DNA of 64,000 bases, from assembly GCF_016862575.1 (NCBI RefSeq), contig NZ_BONF01000010.1:186001-250000 (forward strand). Direction: 5' to 3'. Numbering within the stretch: the stretch's first letter is position 1; each line of letters begins with the position of its first letter. A program made the position numbers and the translations under genes. Below are positions 7,176 to 16,017 of this stretch, piece by piece. The notes beneath the pieces were generated by a model that saw nothing but the letters and a program-made list of their open reading frames with translations, did not search any database and was not told the origin of the DNA. This stretch comes from Catellatospora bangladeshensis. Its GTDB lineage: Bacteria > Actinomycetota > Actinomycetes > Mycobacteriales > Micromonosporaceae.

Positions 7176-8834
7176 GTGCTCAACCGCAAGGGCAGGATCT
7201 GGGTCGTCGCCGCCCTCCTGGTGCTGGTGCTGATCGCCGTGTTCGCCGTGGTGCGCGCCTGCGCCGGCGAGTCCGGGCAGGCGGCCGAACCCCGCTCGTA
7301 CCAGCTCGCACCGGCATGGCAGGCGGAGAACGCCGGCGCACCCTTCGCGCTCGACGCCGACACCGGGACGCTGCTGCTCTGGGATGAAGTCGCGCAGTTC
7401 GATCACCGGGTCAAAGCGGTGGACGCCCGCACCGGCAAGGCGAAGTGGACCGGCCGCCCCTCCGGATGGGACGTCAACTTCGATTACATCCGGGGCGGCA
7501 GACTGACCGGCGACGCGGTGATCGTGGAGTCGAACTACCTGCGCGGCCAACCCGGCATCGCCGCGCTCGACCTCACTGACGGCGAGGTCCGCTGGCAGCT
7601 GGCCACCCCGGGGCAGCTCCCCCCACAGCTCGCGGTGACCGCCGACGTGGTCGTGGCGGCCTGGAACGACAACACGCTGCGCGGGCTGGACGCCGACGAC
7701 GGTGAGAAGCTGTGGGAGACCCGGCTCGACCCCGGCTGCGAGGCGGAGGAACTGGCCGGCGACGTCACGCTCGTGGTGGCCGAGGTCCGCTGCGAGAAGA
7801 AGCGGTACCTGGAGTCCTACGACCCGGACACCGGTGAGTCGAACTGGCAGGTGCCCGTTTCGATCGAGGCCGAGAAATCCGTCGACGACCTCGACGTACA
7901 CGGCGACGCGGTGATCATACGTTTCGCGAAACGGCTGCTGGTCCTCGACGCGACGGGGCGCACGCTGCTGGACGCGCCGACCACCGAACGGGTCAGCCCG
8001 CAGGTCGTGACCACCGAGGACATCGCCGTCGTGGCGTACACCGACAAGGCCGACGGGGACGTCGTGACGGCGATCGCCCGCCAGGACGCCAAGCCACGGT
8101 GGCGGCGGCAGCTCGCGGTGTCGGCCATGCGGCTCGCGCAGGGCCGCCTGTTCGCCCTCGGACCGCTGCCGGAGCCGCTGCTGCCCGCCGGGCTGTACGA
8201 GATCGACCAGGCCACCGGCCGGATGACGGTATCCCCCACGCACCTGCTGGTGCCGGATTTCCAGTCTCTGGCGACGGTGTTCGACGACGTGGCGGTGACC
8301 TACCACTGGCAGGGCGAGATCCCGCGAACGTCCGTGCTGTCCGGGTACCGGCTGACCCCGGCCCCGAGCCCGGTCGGCATCGCCGGCGGAGGACCGGCCG
8401 AGTCCTGGCCCGGCGCGTGCGAGTTGCTCACCACCGACGAGGTCGCCGCCCGCGCCACCGGCGTCTCCTACGAGGCCAAGCCGCAGCAGACGACGATCGC
8501 CGACATGGCGCTGCCGAAGCCCGCACAGTGCCGGTACGAGCCGTCGTCGGTGAAGGCGCCGGTGGTGTCGGTGGGCGTCGCCTGGTCAGGCACTGATCCG
8601 GCCCAGGCCACCGAGCTGATGGCGGACCTGCGACGGCAGTACGCCGACACGGCCGAGGTGCCCGGCCTCGGCGACGAGGCGCTCCGGCTCGCGTCGTTCG
8701 ACTACCCGCAGCCGACCGTGAAGCTCTACATCCGGGTCGGCGCCCGGATCGCCCGGGTGAAGGTTCCGGACGGGCACGACGACCTCGTCAGGGAACTCGC
8801 GGCGCTGGCCGTGGCCCGGCTGGCCGCTACCTGA
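7176..8834 (+). CDS. Membrane-anchored PQQ-like beta-propeller protein
   Basis: About 552 residues. I prefer the GTG at 7176 (VLNRKGRIWVV), which puts a basic end directly before a membrane segment at about residues 7-25; TTG at 7140 would add 12 residues. The extracellular part shows repeated blades of the PQQ-like type (RTGKAKWTGRP, TDGEVRWQLATP, DDGEKLWETRLD, DTGESNWQVPV). This resembles BamB-like or sensor propellers rather than a true quinoprotein dehydrogenase. A separate C-terminal domain of about 150 residues follows, with Cys pairs around CELLTTDEVAARATG. It is 27 bases ahead of the next gene, so the two may be cotranscribed. Confidence 0.75.
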   Translation: MLNRKGRIWVVAALLVLVLIAVFAVVRACAGESGQAAEPRSYQLAPAWQAENAGAPFALDADTGTLLLWDEVAQFDHRVKAVDARTGKAKWTGRPSGWDVNFDYIRGGRLTGDAVIVESNYLRGQPGIAALDLTDGEVRWQLATPGQLPPQLAVTADVVVAAWNDNTLRGLDADDGEKLWETRLDPGCEAEELAGDVTLVVAEVRCEKKRYLESYDPDTGESNWQVPVSIEAEKSVDDLDVHGDAVIIRFAKRLLVLDATGRTLLDAPTTERVSPQVVTTEDIAVVAYTDKADGDVVTAIARQDAKPRWRRQLAVSAMRLAQGRLFALGPLPEPLLPAGLYEIDQATGRMTVSPTHLLVPDFQSLATVFDDVAVTYHWQGEIPRTSVLSGYRLTPAPSPVGIAGGGPAESWPGACELLTTDEVAARATGVSYEAKPQQTTIADMALPKPAQCRYEPSSVKAPVVSVGVAWSGTDPAQATELMADLRRQYADTAEVPGLGDEALRLASFDYPQPTVKLYIRVGARIARVKVPDGHDDLVRELAALAVARLAAT

Positions 8835-8861
8835 GCACGACGACTTCGAAGGGGACGCGCA

Positions 8862-9710
8862 GTGGCGAAGCAGAAGAGGCGACCGCGCGGCGCGGCCGCA
8901 CCGGAGACGGCACCGGCTCCGGCGCCTGAGGGCAAGAGCCGCCGGGCCAAGGTCCTTGCCACCGTGGGCACCCTGGCCGCCGTCGCGGTCGGCGCCTTCT
9001 TCACCGGCATCGGCGAGACCATCGTCAACCGGGTCGCCGACGCACTGACCGCCGACGGCGCGCCGAGCCTGCCGGAGGAGCCGAAGGACGCGTTCAGCGT
9101 CGTGCTGACGAACGACATCGGCGAAGCCCCCGACCGCCTGGCCCTGCGGAATGCGCATCCCGACGATGCGATGGCGGCACGCCTGAAAGGCGGCAAGCTG
9201 GGCCAGCCCGCCGAGGACTTCCTCGCCGAGCAGGACGGCGCGCCCGTCGCGGACCTGCGAGTGAATCTGGTCCTGACCGGGCACCGGGCGACCGGGATCA
9301 GCATCACCGGCATCGACTTCGTGAAACTCAGGACCGAGCCGTCCCTCCACGGCACCCTCATCCCCGTCATCAGCCAGGGACAGGCGGAGACGATCCAGCT
9401 CTCGGCCGACCTCGACCAGGCCCAGCCGAAGATCATGAAGGACAGGGACGAGTACTTCGCGGGCCGGCGCATCACGCTGAAGACCGGCGAGCAGGAGAGC
9501 ATCAGCTTCCTGGTCACCGGATCCAAGGCGTACTACCGGTGGGTCCTCGGCATCGACTGGGTCGACGAGAAGGGCGACGCGCAGCGGCTCTTCCTCGACC
9601 GCTCGGGCCGCCGGTATCCCGACGCCGCCGCGGTGCCGGACACCGGCTGGTTCGGCCTCACCGGGGCCGCATCGGGCTACGGCGCGACGTGGGAGGTCAC
9701 CGAGGGCTGA
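8862..9710 (+). CDS. Single-pass membrane hypothetical protein
   Basis: A protein of 282 residues. A Lys/Arg-rich N-terminus with a Pro/Ala stretch is followed by one membrane segment at about residues 31-50 (VLATVGTLAAVAVGAFF). The remaining 230 residues lie outside and look like a beta-rich sandwich domain (LRVNLVLTGHRATGISITGIDF). The start is GTG at 8862, with AAGGGGA upstream. It follows the beta-propeller protein by 27 bases and probably shares its transcript. I do not recognise the family. Its end overlaps the convergent amidohydrolase by 14 bases. Confidence 0.7.
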   Translation: MAKQKRRPRGAAAPETAPAPAPEGKSRRAKVLATVGTLAAVAVGAFFTGIGETIVNRVADALTADGAPSLPEEPKDAFSVVLTNDIGEAPDRLALRNAHPDDAMAARLKGGKLGQPAEDFLAEQDGAPVADLRVNLVLTGHRATGISITGIDFVKLRTEPSLHGTLIPVISQGQAETIQLSADLDQAQPKIMKDRDEYFAGRRITLKTGEQESISFLVTGSKAYYRWVLGIDWVDEKGDAQRLFLDRSGRRYPDAAAVPDTGWFGLTGAASGYGATWEVTEG

Positions 9711-10584
9711 CGCCCGCCGACCCGTCGCCGTACCACTGTGCGGCGGCTCCGTGGCGCAGGGCGGTCAGTTCGTCCGGCGTACACCCGGCGAAGATCTGAT
9801 CGTAGGCGCCGTAGAGGTGGGCGAAGCCGCCGCGTAGGCGCTCGATGGGCAGGTCCGAGCCGAGCATGCAGCGCTGCGGCCCGAACGCGTCCACGGCCGA
9901 CAGCAGCCACGGCCGCACCCGCGCCACCGTCCAGTCGCCGAAGACGGTGCCGACCGCGTCGATCCGGGTGGCGGTGTTCGGCAGGGCGGCCACCTCCTTG
10001 AGGGCGGCGGCGTGGGTACGCAGCCCGCCGTCGCTCAGGTCCGTGGGCCACCCGAAGTGGTCGACCACGACCCGCACCCGGGGCAGCGCCCGCGCGAGCC
10101 GGGCCACCTCGCCGAGCTGGTCGCCGGTGCACTCGACGGTGAGCGTCAGCCCGTGCTCGGCGAGCAGCCCCAGGTGGCCTCGCAGCCGCTCGTCGTCGGC
10201 GGGTGCCGTGCCGCCGCCCCCGCCGAGCGCGGCGACCAGCCGCACCCGCACCCCGGCCGCGCCGTCCAGCTCGGCGAAGCTGCGCACGAACGCGGGCCAG
10301 CCCGCCGACGCCGGGTCGCCGAGCGTCACCAGCCACAGCTCGATGTCGTGCCCCTCGGTCTGGCGCTGCGCCCAGGCGGCGGCGTGCAGCGGATCGGCCG
10401 CGCCCGCGTCCGACCAGACGACCCCGCATACCTCGTGCCCGTCGGTCTCGGCCAGGTAGTCGCCGAGCCGGTAGACGTCGGGCAGCGAGTCGTAGTCGCC
10501 GAGCATGTCGAGCACCAGGGTGCGGTCGGCGAGCCAGAACACCGGGTCGTCGCGCTGGTCCCAGAGGTGCACGTTGCAGTCCAT
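9697..10584 (-). CDS. Amidohydrolase family protein (TIM-barrel)
   Basis: A protein of 295 residues from ATG 10584 (MDCNVHLWDQR). The N-terminal DxNxHLWD segment, an internal VVVDHFGWP and a C-terminal MLGSDLPIERL fit the amidohydrolase-2 group of metal-dependent hydrolases, which includes L-fuconolactonase-like lactonases and decarboxylases. The usual HxH of the first strand is NVH here, as in part of the lactonase branch. The acidic residue of the last strand is present (SDLP). The substrate is unknown. It is convergent with and overlaps the previous gene by 14 bases. The next gene starts divergently about 260 bases away. Confidence 0.8.
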   Translation of the reverse strand: MDCNVHLWDQRDDPVFWLADRTLVLDMLGDYDSLPDVYRLGDYLAETDGHEVCGVVWSDAGAADPLHAAAWAQRQTEGHDIELWLVTLGDPASAGWPAFVRSFAELDGAAGVRVRLVAALGGGGGTAPADDERLRGHLGLLAEHGLTLTVECTGDQLGEVARLARALPRVRVVVDHFGWPTDLSDGGLRTHAAALKEVAALPNTATRIDAVGTVFGDWTVARVRPWLLSAVDAFGPQRCMLGSDLPIERLRGGFAHLYGAYDQIFAGCTPDELTALRHGAAAQWYGDGSAGVSPR

Positions 10585-10670
10585 GATCGGCCCCACCAGG
10601 CGACGGTACCGGCCGCACCGCACCGGCCTGGGCGGACACGCGAATCCACTCCAGGAATTCGACATGGCAC

Positions 10671-10722
10671 GTGCAAATTTTGCGGGACGCGTTGACAGCA
10701 ATCGCTTCATGGGTGCAAATTT
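10671..10722. promoter_or_regulatory. Direct repeats GTGCAAATTT in a divergent promoter region
   Basis: GTGCAAATTT occurs at 10671-10680 and again at 10713-10722, 42 bases apart. The first is part of the perfect odd-centre palindrome GCAAATTTTGC (10673-10683). The AT-rich patch stands out in a region of very high GC and lies between the divergent amidohydrolase and the large secreted-protein gene. It is a plausible operator pair. The regulator is unknown; LacI, GntR or ROK types are possible. Confidence 0.45.
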
Positions 10723-10840
10723 GTGACTGCTTAGAAACATCGGTGCTTTCCGAAGTCCCGACCGCTCCGCCTCCCCGCCCGGGGCCCGCTCACCCGAGCC
10801 AGGGGGTTTCCGCCGTCCGTCCCCGACGAGGAGACTCTCC

Positions 10841-13800
10841 ATGCCCCTCGCGTCACCGTCCCTGCACCCACCCCTGAGCAGGCTGCTGCGCCTGCTGGCG
10901 ATCGCCGTGCTGGTCGCGGCCGGGATCGCCGCCGCGCCGCAGCGGGCCGACGCCGCGCCGTTCTCGGTGCTGGTGTTCTCCAAGACCGCCGGGTTCCGCC
11001 ACGACTCGATCCCGGCGGGCGTCACGGCCGTCCGCAACCTTGGCACGGCCAACGGGTTCACCGTCGACGCCACCGAGGACGCGACCGCGTTCAGCGACAC
11101 CAACCTGGCCAAGTACGCGGCGGTGGTGTTCCTGTCGACCACCGGCGACGTGCTCGACGCCAATCAGCAGGCCGCGTTCGAGCGCTACATCCGGGCCGGC
11201 GGCGGCTTCGCGGGCGTGCATGCCGCGTCCGACACCGAGTACGGCTGGGCCTGGTACGGCAGCCTGGTCGGGGCGTACTTCTCCAGCCACCCGGCCGAGC
11301 AGACGGCCACGGTGAAGGTGGAGGACCCGGCGCACCCGTCCACGGCGCACCTGGGCCCGACCTGGTCGCGGTTCGACGAGTGGTACTCGTTCCAGGCCAA
11401 TCCTCGGACGAATGCGCACGTGCTGGCGAGCGTGGACGAGCGCAGCTACGCCCCGGGCGGCTCGGCGATGGGCGCCGACCACCCGGTCGCCTGGTGCAAG
11501 CCGTACGACGGCGGCCGCTCCTGGTACACCGCGCTCGGGCACACGGTCGCGTCCTACAGCGACACCGCGTTCCTGAACCACCTGCTGGGCGGCATCCGCA
11601 CCGCGGCGGGCCAGGTCGCGGGCGACTGCACGGCGACCCGGCCGGCGAGCTTCCAGAAGGTGACGCTTGACAGCAACACCAACAACCCGATGGAGCTGGA
11701 CGTGGCCCCCGACGGCCGCGTCTTCTACATCGAGCGCGACGGCCGCGTCCAGGTGGTCAAGCCGAGCACCGGCACCACGGTGACCGCGGCGACCCTGCCG
11801 GTGTTCACCGGCAACGAGGACGGCCTGCTCGGCATGCGGCTGGACCCGGCGTTCGCGAGCAACGGCTTCATCTACCTGTACTACTCCCCCACCTCGGGCG
11901 CGGCCCGCAACCAGCTCTCCCGGTTCACCGTCTCCGGTGACACGATCAACCTGGCGACGGAGAAGGTGCTGGTCCAGGTGGCCACGCAGCGCAACACGTG
12001 CTGCCACGCGGGCGGCTCGATGACCTTCGACGCGGCTGGCAACCTCTACCTGGCCACCGGCGACAACACCAACCCGTTCGAGTCCAGCGGGTTCGCGCCG
12101 CTGGACGAGCGGGCGGGCCGGTCGGACTTCGACTCGCAGAAGAGTTCCGCGAACACCAACGACCTGCGGGGCAAGGTGCTGCGGATCAAGCCGCAGGCCG
12201 ACGGGACGTACACGATCCCGGCGGGCAACCTGTTCGCGCCGGGCACGGCGCTGACCCGGCCCGAGATCTACGCGATGGGCTTCCGCAACCCGTTCCGGAT
12301 CGGCACCGACCCGGCGACGAACACGCTGTACGTCGCCGACTACGGCCCCGACGCGGGCACCACCGACCCGAACCGGGGCCCCGAGGGCACCGTGGAGTGG
12401 AACATCGTCGGGCAGGCCGGCAACTACGGCTGGCCGTACTGCATCGGCGCGAACTACGCCTACAACGACTACACGTTCCCGTCCGGGCCGAGCGGCGCGA
12501 AGTACAACTGCGCGGCGCCGGTGAACAACTCGCCGAACAACACCGGCCTGACGAACCTGCCCCCGGCGCAGGCGGCGACGATGGACTACGACTACGGCGG
12601 CAACCCGCTGTTCCCGGAGATCGGCGGGGGTGGCGCGCCGATGGGCGGGCCGGTCTACCGCTACAGCGCCGCGTCCACGTCCGACCGCAAGTGGCCGGCG
12701 TACTACGACGGCAAGGCGATCTTCGGCGAGTGGAACCAGAACAAGCTCTACACGATGCAGGTGACCGCCAACGGCAAGTCGCTGGTGGACATCAACCAGC
12801 TGCTGTCGTCGATGACGTTCCTGCGGCCGATGGACATGGAGTTCGGCCCGGACGGCGCGCTCTACCTCATCGAGTGGGGCACGGGCTTCGGCGGCAACAA
12901 CGCCGACTCGGGCGTCTACCGCATCGACTACGTGGCCGGGGACCAGAACCCGATCGCGGTCGCGTCCGGCACCCCGACCTCGGGCGGCGTGCCGCTGACG
13001 GTGCAGTTCTCCAGCGCGGGCTCGCGGGACCCGGCCGGGCAGCCGATCACGTACGCGTGGACGTTCGGCGACGGCGGCACCTCGACCGCGGCCAACCCGT
13101 CGCACACGTACAACGCGGCGGGCAGCTACAACGCGCAGCTCACGGTGCGCGACCCCGGCGGTCGCACGGCCGTGGCCAACGTGCCGATCACCGTGGGCAA
13201 CACCGCGCCGACGGTGACCCTGACCGCGCCCGCCGACGGCGGCTTCTTCGCCTGGGGCGACCAGGTCCGGTTCACCGTGAACGTGACCGACCCGGAGGAC
13301 GGCACGATCAACTGCTCCCGGGTGACGCTGCAGTACTACCTGGGCCACGACGCGCACGCGCACCCGCTGCAGTCGTACAGCGGCTGCACCGGCGTGGTGC
13401 AGACGTCGATGGGCACCGGGCACGGCGACGACGCGGACATCTTCGGCGTGCTGGAGGCGAGCTACACCGACCTCGGCGGCAGCGGCGGGGCGGGTGCGCA
13501 GACCGGCCGGGCCACCATCAAGCTGCAGCCCAAGCACAAGCAGGCCGAGTTCTTCAACAGCACCGGCCGGGCCCCCGGCGCGATCGGCGGCGGCGACCCG
13601 GGCGTGCAGCGCGAGGCCACCACGGACCCCGCGGGCGGCTTCCAGAACATCGGCTTCATCGAGGACGGCGACTACTGGGCGTACACCCCGGTGAACCTGC
13701 GCAACATCACCGCAGCCCGGTTCCGGGTGGCCTCACCCGGGGACGGCGGCCGGATCGAGGTCCGCACCGGCGCGCCGGACGGCACCCTGCTCGGGACCGC

Positions 13801-15769
13801 CGTCTTCGGCGGCACCGGCGGCTGGCAGACCTTCGCCGACGTCACCGCGAACCTGTCCGCCAGCACCACCACCGCGCCGCTCTACCTGGTCGCGAAGAAC
13901 CCGGCCGGCAACACCGGCCAGGGCTCGATCTTCAACGTGAACTGGGTCGACTTCCTCGGCCAGGGCGTGTCCGACGGCTCGCAGCTGACGGTCACCCCGG
14001 GCAGCCTGGCCTTCGGCTCGGCCAACACGGGCACCACCACGGCCGCGCAGACGGTCACCGTGAGCAACCCGGGCACGGCGGCCGCGAGCATCAGCTCGAT
14101 CGGCGTCAGCGGCCAGTACACGCAGACGAACAACTGCGGCACCTCGCTGGCCGCCGGAGCGTCCTGCACGGTCAGCGTGCGTTTCGCGCCGACCTCGGCC
14201 GGGGCGCAGAACGGCACCCTGTCGGTGGCCAACTCGACCACCGCGCAGCCGCTCACCGTGTCGCTGACCGGCACCGGCACGGACGGCAGCACCAACCTCG
14301 CCATCGGCGCGGCCATGTCGGCGAGCAGCAGCAACGGCGGCTTCCCGGCGTCGGCGGCCAACGACGGCAACACGAGCAGCTACTGGGAGTCCAACAACAA
14401 CGCGTTCCCGCAGTGGCTGCAGGCGGACCTGGGCAGTGCCAAGCAGGTCGGCTCCGTGACGCTCAAGCTGCCGCCGTCATCGGCGTGGGGTGCCCGCACC
14501 CAGACGCTGAGCATCACCGGCAGCACCGACGGCACCAACTTCAGCACGCTGAAGGCGTCGGCGGGTTACCTGTTCGACCCGGCGACCGGCAACACCGCCA
14601 CCGCGACGTTCACCGCGACGTCGGTGCGCCACCTGCGGGTGACCATCACCGCCAACACCGGCTGGCCCGCCGGCCAGGTGTCCGAGCTGCAGATCTTCGG
14701 CGGGGGCAACCCGCCGGGCTCGGCCACGCTGTCCGCCAACCCCACGTCGCTCGCCTTCGGCAACCAGAATGTGGGTACGGCCAGCGGCGGCCGGACGGTC
14801 ACCGTGACCAACACGGGCACCGCCGCGGCGAGCATCTCCTCGATCACCGCGGCGAGCCAGTTCGGGCAGACGAACAACTGCGGCGCGTCGCTGGCCGCCG
14901 GGGCGAGCTGCACGGTCACGGTCACCTTCACGCCCACCTCGGCGGGCGCGAAGTCCGGCAACCTCACGGTGAACAGCAACGCCACCAACCCGGCGCTGTC
15001 CGTCGGGCTGACCGGCACCGGCACCACCGTGCAGCAGCCGGCCACGCTGTCGGCCAACCCGGGCACCATCACGTTCCCGGACACGGCCGTCGGCGGCTCG
15101 GTGACGCGTACGACGCAGATCAGCAACACCGGCGGCACCACCGCCTCGATCTCGTCGGTCACCGTCGCGGGCACCGGGTTCAGCCTGTCGGCCAACGGCT
15201 GCGGCACGGCCCTGGCCGCCGGGGCGAGCTGCACCGTCACCGTGGCGTTCGCACCCACCTCGGCGGGCGCGCGGACCGGCACCCTCACGGTGAGCAGCAG
15301 CGCGTCCAACCCGTCGCTGAGCGTCGGGCTGTCCGGCACCGGCACCACGGCCACGCCGACCAACCTGGCGCTGAACCGGCCCGTCACGGCGAGCCAGGTG
15401 CAGAACTACGTCCCTGGCAACGCGGTGGACGGTGACGCCAACTCGTACTGGGAGAGCGCCAACAACGCGTTCCCGCAGGCGATCACGGTGGACCTGGGCA
15501 GCACCGCCGCGCTCACCTCGATCGTGCTGAAGCTGCCCTCGGCATGGGGCGCCCGCACCCAGACGCTGTCCGTCCTGGGCAGCGCCGACGGGTCGAGCTT
15601 CAGCACGCTCGTCGCCTCGGCCGCGTACCAGTTCAGCCCGCCGAGCAACACCGTGACGATCACCTTGCCGGCGAACACGTCGGCCCGGTACGTCCGCCTC
15701 AACATCACCGCCAACACGGGCTGGCCCGCCGGCCAGCTCTCCGACTTCCAGGTCATCGGCACACGCTGA
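10841..15769 (+). CDS. Secreted ThuA / sugar dehydrogenase / carbohydrate-binding multidomain protein
   Basis: A protein of 1642 residues with a signal peptide (hydrophobic core about 18-32, cleavage near ADA-AP). Approximate domains are: ThuA-like 42-260 (FSKTAGFRHDSIPAG, GVHAASD); PQQ-dependent sugar dehydrogenase-like propeller 270-703 (AMGFRNPFRIG, YGWPYC); PKD 703-785 (YAWTFGDGG); an unassigned region 786-900; CBM6-like 900-1043; choice-of-anchor D about 1044-1145, 1290-1397 and 1400-1503; and F5/8 type C at about 1150-1288 and 1506-1642. Related ThuA-dehydrogenase fusions are common in actinobacteria and are thought to oxidise or bind extracellular carbohydrate. It is monocistronic, with ATG at 10841 preceded by GAGGAG. 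The exact substrate is unknown. Confidence 0.85.
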   Translation: MPLASPSLHPPLSRLLRLLAIAVLVAAGIAAAPQRADAAPFSVLVFSKTAGFRHDSIPAGVTAVRNLGTANGFTVDATEDATAFSDTNLAKYAAVVFLSTTGDVLDANQQAAFERYIRAGGGFAGVHAASDTEYGWAWYGSLVGAYFSSHPAEQTATVKVEDPAHPSTAHLGPTWSRFDEWYSFQANPRTNAHVLASVDERSYAPGGSAMGADHPVAWCKPYDGGRSWYTALGHTVASYSDTAFLNHLLGGIRTAAGQVAGDCTATRPASFQKVTLDSNTNNPMELDVAPDGRVFYIERDGRVQVVKPSTGTTVTAATLPVFTGNEDGLLGMRLDPAFASNGFIYLYYSPTSGAARNQLSRFTVSGDTINLATEKVLVQVATQRNTCCHAGGSMTFDAAGNLYLATGDNTNPFESSGFAPLDERAGRSDFDSQKSSANTNDLRGKVLRIKPQADGTYTIPAGNLFAPGTALTRPEIYAMGFRNPFRIGTDPATNTLYVADYGPDAGTTDPNRGPEGTVEWNIVGQAGNYGWPYCIGANYAYNDYTFPSGPSGAKYNCAAPVNNSPNNTGLTNLPPAQAATMDYDYGGNPLFPEIGGGGAPMGGPVYRYSAASTSDRKWPAYYDGKAIFGEWNQNKLYTMQVTANGKSLVDINQLLSSMTFLRPMDMEFGPDGALYLIEWGTGFGGNNADSGVYRIDYVAGDQNPIAVASGTPTSGGVPLTVQFSSAGSRDPAGQPITYAWTFGDGGTSTAANPSHTYNAAGSYNAQLTVRDPGGRTAVANVPITVGNTAPTVTLTAPADGGFFAWGDQVRFTVNVTDPEDGTINCSRVTLQYYLGHDAHAHPLQSYSGCTGVVQTSMGTGHGDDADIFGVLEASYTDLGGSGGAGAQTGRATIKLQPKHKQAEFFNSTGRAPGAIGGGDPGVQREATTDPAGGFQNIGFIEDGDYWAYTPVNLRNITAARFRVASPGDGGRIEVRTGAPDGTLLGTAVFGGTGGWQTFADVTANLSASTTTAPLYLVAKNPAGNTGQGSIFNVNWVDFLGQGVSDGSQLTVTPGSLAFGSANTGTTTAAQTVTVSNPGTAAASISSIGVSGQYTQTNNCGTSLAAGASCTVSVRFAPTSAGAQNGTLSVANSTTAQPLTVSLTGTGTDGSTNLAIGAAMSASSSNGGFPASAANDGNTSSYWESNNNAFPQWLQADLGSAKQVGSVTLKLPPSSAWGARTQTLSITGSTDGTNFSTLKASAGYLFDPATGNTATATFTATSVRHLRVTITANTGWPAGQVSELQIFGGGNPPGSATLSANPTSLAFGNQNVGTASGGRTVTVTNTGTAAASISSITAASQFGQTNNCGASLAAGASCTVTVTFTPTSAGAKSGNLTVNSNATNPALSVGLTGTGTTVQQPATLSANPGTITFPDTAVGGSVTRTTQISNTGGTTASISSVTVAGTGFSLSANGCGTALAAGASCTVTVAFAPTSAGARTGTLTVSSSASNPSLSVGLSGTGTTATPTNLALNRPVTASQVQNYVPGNAVDGDANSYWESANNAFPQAITVDLGSTAALTSIVLKLPSAWGARTQTLSVLGSADGSSFSTLVASAAYQFSPPSNTVTITLPANTSARYVRLNITANTGWPAGQLSDFQVIGTR

Positions 15770-15822
15770 CCCGGAAGCGGCGCACGGCCTGGCCCCGGCC
15801 CCGGCCCGGCCCCGGCTGTGCG

Positions 15823-15882
15823 TCAGTTTCGGGGAAACTGCAGCAATCCAGCCCCGGAGAGCTGCAGTTTCCCCGAAAGTGC
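15823..15882. repeat. Two further copies of the GTTTCCCCGAAAC palindrome
   Basis: TCAGTTTCGGGGAAACTGCA at 15823-15842 and TGCAGTTTCCCCGAAAGTGC at 15863-15882 are 40 bases apart and in opposite loop orientation (CGGGG against CCCCG). They follow the stop of the large secreted protein. The spacing and core match the block at 2461-2562, so this is a dispersed intergenic repeat that may act in transcription termination. Confidence 0.7.
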
Positions 15883-16017
15883 CTACCCGCCGCGAGACGC
15901 GGCGACGCGAGGCCGGGTGGGTGTGCCGGGAACGTCGGGACACCTGCCCGGTCGGCCTATGCCCCGTGCCCGGCTCCCGACGTAGGAAGAAGGTCACCGA
16001 ACCGGGAGGCCGCCGTC

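Noticed and set aside
10853-13537. 894-codon open frame antisense to the multidomain secreted protein
   Set aside because: Arg/Val/Gly-rich shadow typical of GC-rich genes. The opposite strand has clear domains and a signal peptide.
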